A stretch of 64,000 bases of DNA from Sipunculus nudus (taxonomy: Eukaryota; Annelida; Sipuncula; Golfingiida; Sipunculidae): assembly GCA_026874595.1 (NCBI GenBank), contig CM049306.1, positions 75,329,642 to 75,393,641 on the forward strand. Direction: 5' to 3'. This document shows, one piece after another, positions 38,047-49,901 of the stretch. A program made the translations under genes and the position numbers. Under the pieces are notes generated by a model that was not told where the DNA came from, did no database searches, and was given only the letters and a program-made list of their open reading frames with translations. Each line of letters begins with the position of its first letter. The stretch's first letter is position 1.

Positions 38047-39636
38047 ATGCGTCGCCGTCCGGAGAGAATATTGTTTTTTATTCTTGTTTTGATTGGTATT
38101 GTGTATAATTATAACCTGTGGTTCCCGGTATCAGACCACACAAGTGATACAGTTAGAGCCCCTGAGAGGAAACAGCTGGACTCAGACGCAGAAATCCCAG
38201 AGGAGTTGGACGATGAAGGTGAGATTGAATTAGACGATCCGTCCCGTCATACAAGCGAGAAAGCCGAGGGGCCGATAGACCAAGGTGAGGAGAAAATCAA
38301 AGAAGTACAGGAATCTGTCCATAGAATTCTGAAGTTAAATAATAGTCCCCTGTTATCATCTGGGTCGGGGCAACGTTTGCCCAGTTCTTGCCCCCCAGGA
38401 TTCACACCAAATGCTGATTTTCGGATTTTGGATATATTGCGAAACTGCGGACCGAAAAACGACCCGAACTTTATTCCGGAACTTCAGGTCTGGAACCATA
38501 ACCAAGCCTCGTTTTGCCAAGGTCACTTCGTCGGTTTTGACCACGAGGCTGCCCTCCTTCGTGACGTCATCATTGACAGGCAATTCTGTTCGGGGCCACG
38601 TGGTGGTGAACCGCTCAAGGAAAGTCTCACACAACTAAACGTTTACGAATATTACAATTTATCCCCAGGTTTCTTTCGCATTCCGTGTCAAAGACCGGTT
38701 AATTATTTCTTTAAAGGAGAAGTCAACCATTTACGACAATGGATTGACGTCATCAAACCAGACGAACAACCACCATCCCTAGTGAACGACTACAGGAATG
38801 GATTCACCTTGGCAGTGACAAGGTATGAGTATTACAACCTATATCACACAATGTCTGATTTATATAACGCCTTCCTAATGCTGACATACCACGGGAAACG
38901 ACCGAGGGATGTTGACGTCATCCTAATCGACGGTCATCCCGCCGGAAGTTTGGATGACGTATGGGGGTCAGTGTTCGGGAGGTGTCATCGTCTGTCCGAT
39001 TTACCGCCAAGAACTCGTTTTGAAAATCTGGCATGGAATCAAGTTGGGTATAACAGTTACTTTCTGGACCACAGCGGAAAGAGTGTCCCGCTCTTGGAAG
39101 AGTTCCGAGAAAATATCCTGACAGCGCTGGACGTGTTGAGGCCGCGGTCACTGAGATGTAACCAGATGACTGTGGTGTTTATATCGCGACAGGATTACGT
39201 GTCGGGACGTCAGAACCCGTCAGGGAAAATCTCTCGTAAAATAGACAACGAGGATGAACTGCTAGAGGAGCTTAAAAAGGCGTTTCCATCCTTCACGTTT
39301 AGCAGGTACCACCTGGAGAAATTATCGTTTCAGGCACAACTTAGTATCATGGCTGACACAGATATATTAATAGGAATGCACGGGGCTGGTTTAACACATG
39401 CGGTGTTTTTGCCGAAATATAGCGGTGTCATAGAATTGATACCTAACTACTTTGGATTGTTTGATGGTCATTTTCGGGCAATCGCAAGATGGCGGAATCT
39501 AGTGTACACTAGGTGGCGTAACAATGAGACTCGTTATGAATCCGCGAGTGATGGGGTATCGACAGTGCTGCCATCTATTGTTATTGATTTAATCAGTCAA
39601 ACAGTGAAAAGAATGTGTCAAAGAGACAGAATATAA
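38047..39636 (+). CDS. GT61-family glycosyltransferase, beta-1,2-xylosyltransferase-like, intronless
   Basis: This 529-residue type II membrane protein belongs to glycosyltransferase family 61 (DUF563), which includes plant core beta-1,2-xylosyltransferase, EOGT and POMGNT2. Residues 1-7 are basic, and about 8-26 form one hydrophobic anchor typical of Golgi enzymes. An acidic stem runs from about 35 to 105, and the catalytic domain follows. Visible family motifs are YYNLYHTMSD (262-271), ILIDGH (292-297) and GMHGAGLTH (443-451). The NLYHT...IDGH arrangement and the length (about 530) look closer to xylosyltransferase than to EOGT, which ends in an ER-retention signal absent here. Core beta-1,2-xylose on N-glycans is known from snails, so this activity is plausible but inferred. 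The start is well supported: TGA lies in frame six bases upstream. Several AATAAA signals cluster about 0.9 kb downstream (40512-40548). An expressed retrocopy origin is possible given the lack of introns. Confidence 0.88.
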   Translation: MRRRPERILFFILVLIGIVYNYNLWFPVSDHTSDTVRAPERKQLDSDAEIPEELDDEGEIELDDPSRHTSEKAEGPIDQGEEKIKEVQESVHRILKLNNSPLLSSGSGQRLPSSCPPGFTPNADFRILDILRNCGPKNDPNFIPELQVWNHNQASFCQGHFVGFDHEAALLRDVIIDRQFCSGPRGGEPLKESLTQLNVYEYYNLSPGFFRIPCQRPVNYFFKGEVNHLRQWIDVIKPDEQPPSLVNDYRNGFTLAVTRYEYYNLYHTMSDLYNAFLMLTYHGKRPRDVDVILIDGHPAGSLDDVWGSVFGRCHRLSDLPPRTRFENLAWNQVGYNSYFLDHSGKSVPLLEEFRENILTALDVLRPRSLRCNQMTVVFISRQDYVSGRQNPSGKISRKIDNEDELLEELKKAFPSFTFSRYHLEKLSFQAQLSIMADTDILIGMHGAGLTHAVFLPKYSGVIELIPNYFGLFDGHFRAIARWRNLVYTRWRNNETRYESASDGVSTVLPSIVIDLISQTVKRMCQRDRI

Positions 39637-40210
39637 CCGTTTAATGTGGTCAGTATAACTGGTACTTTTCTCATAACCTTTTTAATTTTGTTTCAGTCTA
39701 AAGCATATTTTCATTACGGGTATCGCTGTATTCCGTTAAACATCGTCATAGCAAAGGAAAGGGTATTCTCAATATAGCTCATTTAATCCTGTCAAATAAT
39801 TTAAAATATGCATGTTCTCCATTCATGATTTCATTCAATTATTCGTCATTGGTATGCTATATGTTCATTATTTCACAGATTGAAATATAAAATTAATGTT
39901 ATTATATGTTCGATATTTATTGATTTTGTAATAATTTTATGCGAATACTGTATCCGTTTAAAACAAAAGTTTCACTGCTGTAAAACATGAAGTTTCAAGG
40001 GAATAACCACTCCTGTGACATAGTGTGTATATACAGTATGTGTATACAGAAATAGATGCACGTTTACATGCATACGGTTTACAGTGGGGTGCTTACACTC
40101 GGAGCTTCGCATATACATGGACATACACGTCAAATATAATGTGTTCTTGACACGTAGGCACATGCACCAAAAATGAAAATTTGACATGGGGACATTTATT
40201 TACACGCTCA

Positions 40211-40213
<3 letters not shown>

Positions 40214-40254
<41 letters not shown>

Positions 40255-40257
40255 GGA
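40214..40257. repeat. (GA)n plus poly-G compound microsatellite
   Basis: A GA run followed by about 13 G. Confidence 0.95.
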
Positions 40258-40511
40258 GTTGTTATAAAAGATAGGTTTGACCATTAAGTACCAATGCGTA
40301 CCACACGTATATGATTTATTTGGGTTTAAATATTAATTAAAAAATGCATGCTTTTGGAATAAGATGCACCGTTTCTGTTGCGAATTCCAATTGCAGTACA
40401 TGCATGGCACAGGCCTGCATGATTCTCAAGTCGAAACTACGGTCCATCGCATTTATTTTAGTCGTAATATGCACGAATCAAACACTTATCATATAACATA
40501 TTTATGCCATA

Positions 40512-40548
40512 AGAATAAAGTAACGGGAATAAAGTTATTGAAATAAAG
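40512..40548 (+). terminator. Cluster of three AATAAA poly(A) signals 3' of the GT61 gene
   Basis: AATAAAG occurs three times within 37 bases, about 0.9 kb past the GT61 stop codon and with no competing gene between. The sequence is AT-rich, so chance occurrence is possible. Confidence 0.3.
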
Positions 40549-41999
40549 TATTTTTATATAGCTCGACCACGATGCATTAACAAAATCAATTCCCAATTTA
40601 TATGGAAAAAAAATCCGGACTCCCCCTGTTGTTGATATTATATATAGGTGGCCACAGTAATTAAAATGTACCAGTGAAATTTAATAGCAATATATTCATA
40701 TGTGTAACCAATTAAAACAAGTACTTGTTGAAAGTTGTTGGAACTTCAGATTTGCTATCTGTTTTGCAAGATGAATCCCCGGCCATAACCAGTTTAATTG
40801 TGAAAAGAGGGTTTGACAGGATGGCCGTATATAGGGTTATACATGGTTCAATGTTTGGCGCTGTACAAATCATTTAAGGTAATATGTCTCATGTCACAAT
40901 GTGTATTTTCAATCAAGAAAGAAATTGAACTTGACGTAAACCATAAATAAGTTAGTTTTACAGTAAGGTCTTCTATCTTGATTTTTGTTTTATATGATTT
41001 TAGTTTCTTTCGCGCCGCTGATTGCGCCTATTGCACGTATATTTCCCCTGTATATAGGCACGCGGACATTGTTTCAGAAGGAAATCTTATAATTCAAACT
41101 AGAGACAAATGTATTTACTGCATATAATGAACACCATTAAAACAACATATCCGTCTCTTTATTACATGATTGGTGAAGTGTGCATGTTTTCTGACAACGC
41201 GTTTAAGGGTAAAATGGGTATAGAGGTAGCAAACTGAATCTAAATCTGGTGTTTATTATGGCAAAGTGCACACGCAGAATATGACAAAATGAACATGCCA
41301 TAACATACTCTGCACTAAATTATAAGCAGTGGTCGCGATACATTCTTGAATCAGTTCCATCCATTCACTTGTGAGTCTAATGAGTTACAAAGCGAAAGTA
41401 ACGTGGACACTGAAAAAGGGGTGTTAATATATGCAAAGATACATTTTTAAAGCAATAAAACATTTCGAATTTGCCCCAAAAAATTAAGAAAATCAAAAAA
41501 AATATATATATATATGTACAAAACTGAATTTGACTGGAAAGGTTGACGACTTAGAGGATTATAAACTTATAATTTATGTAATTAATAAAATATCAGCTGT
41601 ATATAGTCAACGGAAAAATTAAGATACATGTACTTTAATTATATAGCTAAGCTCCGATGCCTTAGTTAACGTGAAAGCCATTAATATGTTTGTCTACAAA
41701 CAACCACGAGTATTCGCCGAATCCCGTGGGCTAAGACTATAAGTGAGCCGTGGAATATGTCCTGACTTGAGAACTGCCAAAATTCCTCGCATCAGAGATG
41801 CCAAAATATCCCAAGATCTTGGCAATATCAATTTTTAAAAGGTCTTTTGACCCTTCTCCACTGATATACTTTAAAGCGCGCGACAAGTTATGATCAGTGG
41901 ATACTTGTAACCATGCAATATTAAAGCAAGTTATTAGCCTACCTTTCTTGTACAATTTATTTGATTTCAGGCTCACCCTCTATATATTAGGCCTAATGA

Positions 42000-42320
42000 A
42001 CATGATTTAATTCTTGTTAAGATAAGTGCTGTTGACGCTTCTTTGGGAGTTGAATGAGCTTGTTTATCTGCAAGCTGGTAACTAACACGGTGTAAATGCA
42101 CCAATATTGAGAAACATAAAAAAAGACACAACAAGCAGATGTCTTTGTTGAATGTGTTTTGATCATCTAAGCGGGCCCAAACATATTTTAAAAACGTGGC
42201 TATACACAAAGAGAACAGCCTTGGTTTGGAAGGATCGGCATTTTCTGGGTTCTGTTTTATAAAAGGTTCAGGGATTATCTGTAGCTAATAGACCTCAGAT
42301 ATTTGAATAGGCCGCTTTAA
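42000..42320 (+). repeat. Dispersed repeat family C, copy 1
   Basis: It shares GCTTGTTTATCTGCAAGCTG and the later TTTTCTGGG...TTCA.G.GATTATCT.TAG.TAATAGAC block with 55840-57060. A third copy lies at 61250-61500. Confidence 0.65.
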
Positions 42321-42439
42321 CAAGAATGAGTTACTTGAGATATTTACTCAAAATAGACGCACGAACGGACGCCTCTTTAGTCTGCAAATAATTGTTTACG
42401 GATAAGCGCATCAAGACCTAGTCTGTTTATGTGATGACG

Positions 42440-42865
42440 TAGTAGTAGGAATTGGTTTTAAAATTATGTCCGATGATTGAAAGAAATAATACGACCGATG
42501 ATCGATTATTTATCGATTATTTTATATATCTTCTGTAGTACCGTGAAATCTACTTTGTAGAATTATACCTATATAGGCCATATGCATTTATAATTGACCG
42601 AATCAACAGTCTAGCAGATCAAGGTAACGGTCGGTTGCTGACACTTATTCGCTGCACAAGATTCAGTTTTAATTCTGTTCGCCGCTTGTGTCCCTACTTT
42701 CTAAATATTTCACAGGGTTAAATGATTTTTTTCTGTACTTAAGATTATTTTTTTTAATGTTATAACCGTTTTTGATCGATTATGCAAAGAAACAACCAAT
42801 TTAATCGATTATGAAAGAAAATGATCATTCATCGATGTAATCGATAAATTGGCACACCACTGCTT
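42440..42865. repeat. ATCGAT-rich dispersed repeat ending GGCACACCAC
   Basis: The stretch holds many ATCGATTA words and ends ATCGATAAATTGGCACACCAC-like; a related end occurs at 63810-63921 (AATCGTTTAATTGGCACACCAC-like) and a fragment near 3560-3590. Confidence 0.55.
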
Positions 42866-43386
42866 CTTAAATCATGTTAATTAGGAATACCAGCCTTTAA
42901 GGAATGGAGTTTGTGTAGTTTTTGTGTGATAGTGAAAGAGGAGAAGGCCAAAAGAGGTGGCAGAATCGTAAGATTTGGTCAAAATGGTGGCTGGAGAGGA
43001 GAAACCCCTTGTTGCTTTTAGCATCCTCCCTATAAAGATGAAGTCTCTTGGTCACTCATGGATGGATATTGCGTGCTTTAAAGATCGGATTGAGCCAGCT
43101 GAAAATTGCATTAAACGGATATCTGCTAACAGATAGGCAATAATTAACATATATATATATATAAATTAACCCTTGGTAAGAAAAGATAATAAACTTAAAC
43201 AAGATATGAGAGTCCTGCACAAGGCGCATGCAAAATACCAACTGACTTGTCGTGAGCGGAAATTTTAGAAACCGGCATGTGATTATATAACATCGGGGTC
43301 TCCGCTCAAGCGTTACGGAGCTGAGCCAACTGCACAGGAGAGCCTTCACTCATGATTTAAACAACAAAAAACAAACATTTATTGTC

Positions 43387-43389
<3 letters not shown>

Positions 43390-43434
<45 letters not shown>
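43390..43434. repeat. (TA)n microsatellite
   Basis: An uninterrupted TA run. Confidence 0.95.
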
Positions 43435-43436
<2 letters not shown>

Positions 43437-43785
43437 GTCAAGAAGCAGTATGTCATTAAGTACTGTGCATATATGTAATACTTTCCCTAGGAATGACCAA
43501 AAGTGGACTTATGAGAAAGGTCAGTTATACCCAATGTGAATCTTTTTTGGTTCACTGAACGGTGGTCTAAATAAACAGTTTTTTTCAGACAGGTTCAGAC
43601 ACACTTTATCAATAACCATGTTCTGAAGTCTCAGTTCTTTGGATCTCGTGGCAGTTCACATTTGTTAAAGGTACCATCACCTACCTACATGCAACAAGAG
43701 AAGGAACAAGAAATCAGGGTTGCACAGTAGTTTTATTTTATTTCTTGGTGTGTGAAACAAACCAAAGTTTGTCATATATATACAG

Positions 43786-43872
43786 AATAGCCAAGGCCAT
43801 TTTCAGCGAAACTGATCCAGATGTCCATGATTCCATCTACGAAAGCTTAGAAAAGCAGGGAGCCTTTCAAAG
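43786..43872 (+). CDS. Possible isolated coding exon (87 bases)
   Basis: The stretch lies between ATATATACAG and GTTGGT, plausible acceptor and donor. Read in the frame fixed by the sites (phase 2 at both ends), it encodes IAKAIFSETDPDVHDSIYES, then LEKQGAFQR. The pattern loosely recalls the short helical N-termini of FOP/CEP20-like or ENY2-like proteins, but this is weak. No partner exons were found on either side, and the acceptor tract is a TA repeat. It may be a chance open frame or a stranded pseudo-exon. Confidence 0.22.
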
Positions 43873-43953
43873 GTTGGTTTTTAAAAATGTACATTATTTC
43901 TCATATAGTCTGGTTTGTGCAAGGTCAGAGAGCAGAGGCTAAAATGACAAAAC

Positions 43954-43959
43954 TTTATT
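43954..43959 (-). terminator. Poly(A) signal of the MADF-BESS gene
   Basis: AATAAA reads on the minus strand about 290 bases past the stop at 44250. Confidence 0.4.
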
Positions 43960-44249
43960 TTGAAATTTAAATTTGAAACGAATTGCGGCTTCTAATGGAT
44001 AATCATATGATATTAATAAAAGTTATGTGGATGTTGATCAGACTGATAATTCCAAGATCTTGGGAATAACTGAATGATACCCTGTGAAATGTCCACAATT
44101 CAAGGAGGATGATACAGTCGTAAAAAATGAGGAAATTCAATTATGTTTCCCGTATATGAGGAGGATTAAATTCCTTAATCCTATCTTGGACCCACCCCGT
44201 CAGTGTATTGTTCAAGTGCAGTTATGTTTACATATGGACGGACATAACA

Positions 44250-44750
44250 TCACTCACAGCCGTCCTCACTGCGGCAGTTACACGCCGCCCTTTTTGCTGG
44301 ACACTTTTCTTCTTGAGACAGCACAATATTTGTCACCTCATTCAGAAACCTCATTTGCATGGCCATCTTAATCTTCTCATCCTTTATTTTAGACATATAG
44401 ATGGACAGCAGTTTTGCGAACAGCTCATCTTCTGTTTCAACTTTTGTTGCTGGTACGGGTGATGGAACAGCATAAACGGGTGATGGAACAGAGCAAACTT
44501 GTGATGGAACAGAGTAAACCCATGATGGAGCAGAGTAAACTTGTGATGGAACAGAGTAAACTTGTGATGGAACAGAGTAATCTTGAGGTGAAATAGAGCA
44601 CATTGGTTCTTCGAGGGTGCCCATGCTTGTCATTGACAGCTGATCTTCAAGGCCTTCTCTCCTTTTACGCTTTGGGAATTCCACCACCTCAGTGAAACTT
44701 GACTGGCTGGGCAGACCCTCCATGTCACTATATTCGTCTGTTGCTGGTGT
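44250..44750 (-). CDS. MADF-BESS gene, exon 3 (linker, heptapeptide repeats, BESS motif, stop)
   Basis: The acceptor CTTTTAG precedes ACACCAGCAACAGAC, read in phase 0 as TPATDEYSDMEG. The exon encodes 166 residues, including the basic stretch, the heptapeptide repeat and the BESS motif, and ends in a cysteine-rich tail. An internal ATG at 44723 could be mistaken for a gene start. The in-frame splice with exon 2 and the MADF-then-BESS order argue that it is internal. Confidence 0.82.
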   Translation of the reverse strand, partial: TPATDEYSDMEGLPSQSSFTEVVEFPKRKRREGLEDQLSMTSMGTLEEPMCSISPQDYSVPSQVYSVPSQVYSAPSWVYSVPSQVCSVPSPVYAVPSPVPATKVETEDELFAKLLSIYMSKIKDEKIKMAMQMRFLNEVTNIVLSQEEKCPAKRAACNCRSEDGCE

Positions 44751-47700
44751 CTAAAAGGTAATGAAATAGCATCTTAATGGATAGATAAACAGATATTGTT
44801 GGGACGGTATAAAGGTCCCAAATCACACTGCGCAGAATCGAACTCACAAGAGTGCGACTCTGCTCGTTAGGGTGTGTGGGCGTCACAATCTTAACCCAAC
44901 AATGCATCGCGGCTTCTTAATGCACTGATGGCGTAGGTATAAATGTAGTGTGCAGGGCAATGTTGTGCGTTCAAGTAGTTTTGATAAGTATTGTTTCAAG
45001 GCAATTAACATAAACAAGGGTGTTTTTATGGTTAGAACCTAATAGAGAAAGTAATTTTTTGCAAGCATGCGCACGTAAATTGTAAACAGATGTTTTATGA
45101 CATATTTTTATTTTAAAATTTGACAGTCAAGATAAGTAGTCCCGGCAGGCCCATATTTTCTGACATGAAAAGGTTCGTTTTGGGAAGAAACGACATCTGG
45201 CGGAAGGGTGGCCCTTAATTAGGGCTGCGTGGTGCCAATGCATTCCTCAAAATGGTAGCCTTGTGGACATATTGGATGTAACCACAAATAACCTGAAAGG
45301 GACCAATCTTTTGAAAAATCACGGCAATATCGGTGATATTAATGCACGCGATTTTTGAATATTTGCCTTGCAGCCATAATGGAATCAAAATGTTTCTGAA
45401 CTTTGAAAGGATACAGCACCTCTTCTGTCTAATTTTCATGAAAGAAAATCGCCGATGGCATGCAGCCATATTGGAACTTTGATAGGGCTGAGGCCTCCAC
45501 CAGCACCAATATTTCCTGTTATTTTTGGATAAAATCAATCGCATTCTCTTTATGTTACCGAACGCGAAAAAAAAAATCACCGGTTGTGTTCTGGCGGCTT
45601 TATAGGTCATTGGACATGTCTGTAAATTGATAAGGCGGAGGCCATCATGGACACCAATCATTCATGTGAATTTGAGAATACCTTTGGCATACTGCGCGAG
45701 AAAGAAAGGTTTTAACAAACTTAAGTCACCATGACTTTGAATTTTTTATTGTCAAGTCTCAGGCTCCTAGACACATAAATACACAAAGCTTATCATTTAC
45801 ACAGTCTGAAACAACATATATACTTACGAAAGCAATAACAAAATATATACCTTGCAGGTAGCTAAGATATCAACACTCGCCTAACACTTCAAGTGCGAGT
45901 GTGCCCTTTGACTTCGAACAATTTCTAGTCACATGACTACATCCTTCGGACGGAAGGACTTTGTAATTTACCGCTTTCCAGTGAACCTTTTGTCAACTAT
46001 TTTTTAAAGGTTCTGTCCACTAGGAATGGATGGGAAAATATTGTCAAACAGCTTTAATGACTGGGGGACATTAAAAAAGGACTTGGGCCAGGGTTGGCCA
46101 AAAGCCGGCTTTTACTCATATTGTCCGGACCGGTGGCTATAGCCGGCTATTACTGGCTTTTACTGGTCAATACTGGTTAATGTACTTAACATCTGACAAA
46201 TCATTCAAACTATATTCTTTATTACTCAGGCTCTTGACTGACTAGTGCAGTGAACCATGTATACCAGGTATAAACCATGTGGTTACCAGATGGACAGGTG
46301 GTAGCAAGACAGTTATGTGACCAAACTTAATTACCGGTAGTCTTCATATGATCTGGAGCACTAAACTGGATCCACTGTATGGCTCTCTAGCTGATAATCA
46401 TTGTTTGTTTTACAATACTGACTTGCATCATCAAAGGATGTTTAGTTGTTAACCCTGAGGCTACGGGGATGGAGATTAAATGAGCAAAATCAGAGTCCGT
46501 TTTGAGTCAATTTCAGTCTTGCCTTGACTAACACTCCATGCTAGCTTATTATTGCTGCATATTTGATCCTATCTTTTAATTATCAAAGACTTTCCGGTAC
46601 AAAGCTTTGATATTGGGCCTTGGTGTGTGACATGAACTGTGACATTTAGTGATAGGCCGCCAAGTTGGTGGCCTGCTATCAGGTACAGAGAGATTCTTAT
46701 GAGACTGGCACAGTGAAGCACCTTATTTGTGACATTTATCATTGAACTTTTGTCATTTGACAAGTCAAACATTTGTACCAACTGTAAATCTTTACAGTTA
46801 AAAGCATGCATATTAATGCTCTAAGTTAACCTTAGTTCCCCCTGCAGTATCATTACTGCTTTGTTAAACTGGTATATTTGTCCTATTGTGTCACAATCCT
46901 GACCTTGTGTCATTTTAAATCATTTACTTGAGTATTTCCTGGCACAATGTACAATGAACAAGCTTTTACAACAATAATAACATTTTAAAAATAATACTGT
47001 TGTAGTTAATAGGTTTAAGGCATTTTTTTATTATTCAATTGAGGAGTATTAGCCAGTAATAGCCAGTATTGACCACTTTTGAAGTATTGACCGGGCCGGC
47101 TAAAGCCGGTTTTAGCCAGCGGTTAAAGCCGGGGGTGGCTCTTACTGGCCAACCCTGACTGGGGCTCTGGAGGGATAATCAGCAGAACAGTGTGGAAGCC
47201 TGTACTACATCCAGAATACGGGCATTGGACAAGTGGCGCGTGGATTACGTGAGGCATTGAATGTCTCCTGCTTTGAACTCCTACTTACTTCTGTCAGATG
47301 CCAAGTCACACACAATTTGTTGGTGGCGCCACCTGTCTTGTGTACAAGATAAGGCTATCCAGTCCCTTCAGAAAAAAAAACAGACTACTTCACACCACTC
47401 CCGAAAATATGTGTGATTTTTACCATAACGTAGGCGCACGGATGGACTTTATGCAAATACGGTTGTTGGAGGCACCACCAGTCCCGTGTATGAGATAAAG
47501 GTATACCCATGATCTTTGGTCAAGCAAATTATCAGGCCGACACGTCAAACCTCTCGTGAGATCAGTGCACGGATGTATTCTACAAAACACTGGTGTACTT
47601 CCCACCACCAGTCTTGTGTACGACAAAACTATATCCAAAACAAGTTAGTACTTCAGCCAGACCCCAAAATTTGGATAATCGGTACCATTTTGGTGACAAA

Positions 47701-49823
47701 TTTTCACCATGTGTGCTTGATAGGTATACATGTGTAGGTAATAAAAATGCCTGATAGCAGTATGAAAGTGGAAGCTTTCAGTGAATACATGGATGTTTTA
47801 TGTCGGATGACGTATACATTTTTTTCATCTCAAGGACACCGACTTCAGAGTGGTTATAAGCCCCATACTACTAAATATGTAAATCGTATCCAGTCAAAGT
47901 TGGTCTCAAATGATAGCTTTAACCATACGCTTCAGTATGACATGCCATTTATGGCCACTGGGGGTATACTGCTTAAGTAATACATTCTTATAGTTACACT
48001 CACCCCTAGGAAAAACGCCTAAGGAGTGGTTATATAAATTTACTTCACACAAATTTATATGCCAAACTTATATCAAGCAAAATAATCTTTTCAATGATGT
48101 ATCATTTATGATCAATAGGTGTTTACCTACAGTTAAACTTTCTTATACCCTCACAGGGGCAGATCCAGGATTTAAAATGGAGGGGTCCGCGCCAGGACTG
48201 ATGGCAAGGTTGTAAAAAACGTCCCCAGGTCCAAAAAAAGGGAGGTTCCAGGACACAAAACTTTGTCTGAAACCCATTAAAAAGTTGTGGCAACTTGAAA
48301 GGGGGGGGGGGGGTTGCAAAGGGCAAGTCATTTCAAAACAGGCTGATATTTTACAGAAAGATACCACTTTCATACTGTCATCAGGCATTTTTATTATCTA
48401 CACACATACACCTTTCAAAAAATCATTGATAGCAATTGTCACCTGTTTGGTACCGATGAACCCTCTGGCTGATGTACTATGTGGACATGCACAATTTCAG
48501 CTGACACATCAAACCGTTCCTGAGATATATGTGATTTTTACTCCAAACGGACAAGGATCGTTGGAGGAAAACGATCGTAGATTGCGCCACCAGTTTGCTT
48601 TTCACCCTTGGTAGCCTTATTCCTGCATTCTGAAGACCACGATGAATATACTCTGTACCCCTACACAAATGGTCAAGATTCATGTCAGCGGAAACGCCTC
48701 TGGGATTAGACCGGACTGGTCGATACAGTGGTTAAGACTAAATTGCTACCTCTGAGCTTTGACAGAGCCATCAAACTTGGTCTTACTGTATCGCAACGCA
48801 CAGAACAGGTATACGTACTGTCACCTCTCGGCAATATACAAGTAATTCAAGGCTCTCTGGCCAACTATTTCTAAGACCGGCGTCGCGTTTGTCGGTGCAT
48901 GAAATCATGTTTTATTTACTTATTTTAGTAGCAACCAAATACGCCCTTGCAGGGCTAATTTGTGCATAAGGTTAGGTAAATGTATATTAGCACGTGCATG
49001 AATTTGATGTGTAGGGAGCAGTACTGCATCCAGAACAGAGACTTTGGCGTTGATGTGATTGGCTGGCGAAAAGTGTGACGTGACAGGCAAAATGTAGAAT
49101 TGACTTAAATCTAGCAATATGCGTTCTTTTTATTCTTCACTGAAAATTTGTGATAACAGTATCAGAATACGAAGGTTTTAATGGGATCAAGAATTTTTTC
49201 AGTGACAGGGGTTTTCCCTGTGGCTGACGTCACTGACAACTCGACAGGGCTCATAGATGTGCCAATTGATTTTGAACAAATCGCACAACCTGGTGGTTTT
49301 TTTGTGGAAAAATAAATAAAAGAAAAGTTTTTTACCCAGAATTTGATGTCAGTTTATGCAAAATCTATAGTTATATTTTTTTTTATTGGCAGGTGGGTTA
49401 TATGATAAATAATGGAATCAATAATGAAATACGTTCGCTTGATTATAAATCCAGCCTATATAAAAATTTAGAACTGATAGTGGTAAGTGTAAAAAATGTA
49501 CTTACAAGGTCACTGCATGTTTTTTTAGTTGAAACCTTATTTCTAAGGAAAGCGTCAAGCGCATCAAAGTAAGGCCACTTTGAGCTGTACTGCTCATCTG
49601 TGCCAGCACTGTTTGTCCTGCCAGCCTTGACTTTGTGTAGCTCTCTTGTATAATATGTCCTCAGGTTGCTGAACCTTTTTTGTACTTCATCCACTGTATG
49701 ATAAAAGAAACAGAATTGTTAAATTTTTATTTAGAACTTTTACTGTTTATCAAGTTTAATCAAATAAATCAGAATTTAAATGACTATATATAATACATGT
49801 ATTACATATTAGATATTAGAAAT

Positions 49824-49901
<78 letters not shown>

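Noticed and set aside
45215-45661. 148-codon open frame on the minus strand in MADF-BESS intron 2
   Set aside because: No domain, no splice-consistent context, and it lies in repetitive intronic DNA. The frame looks accidental.
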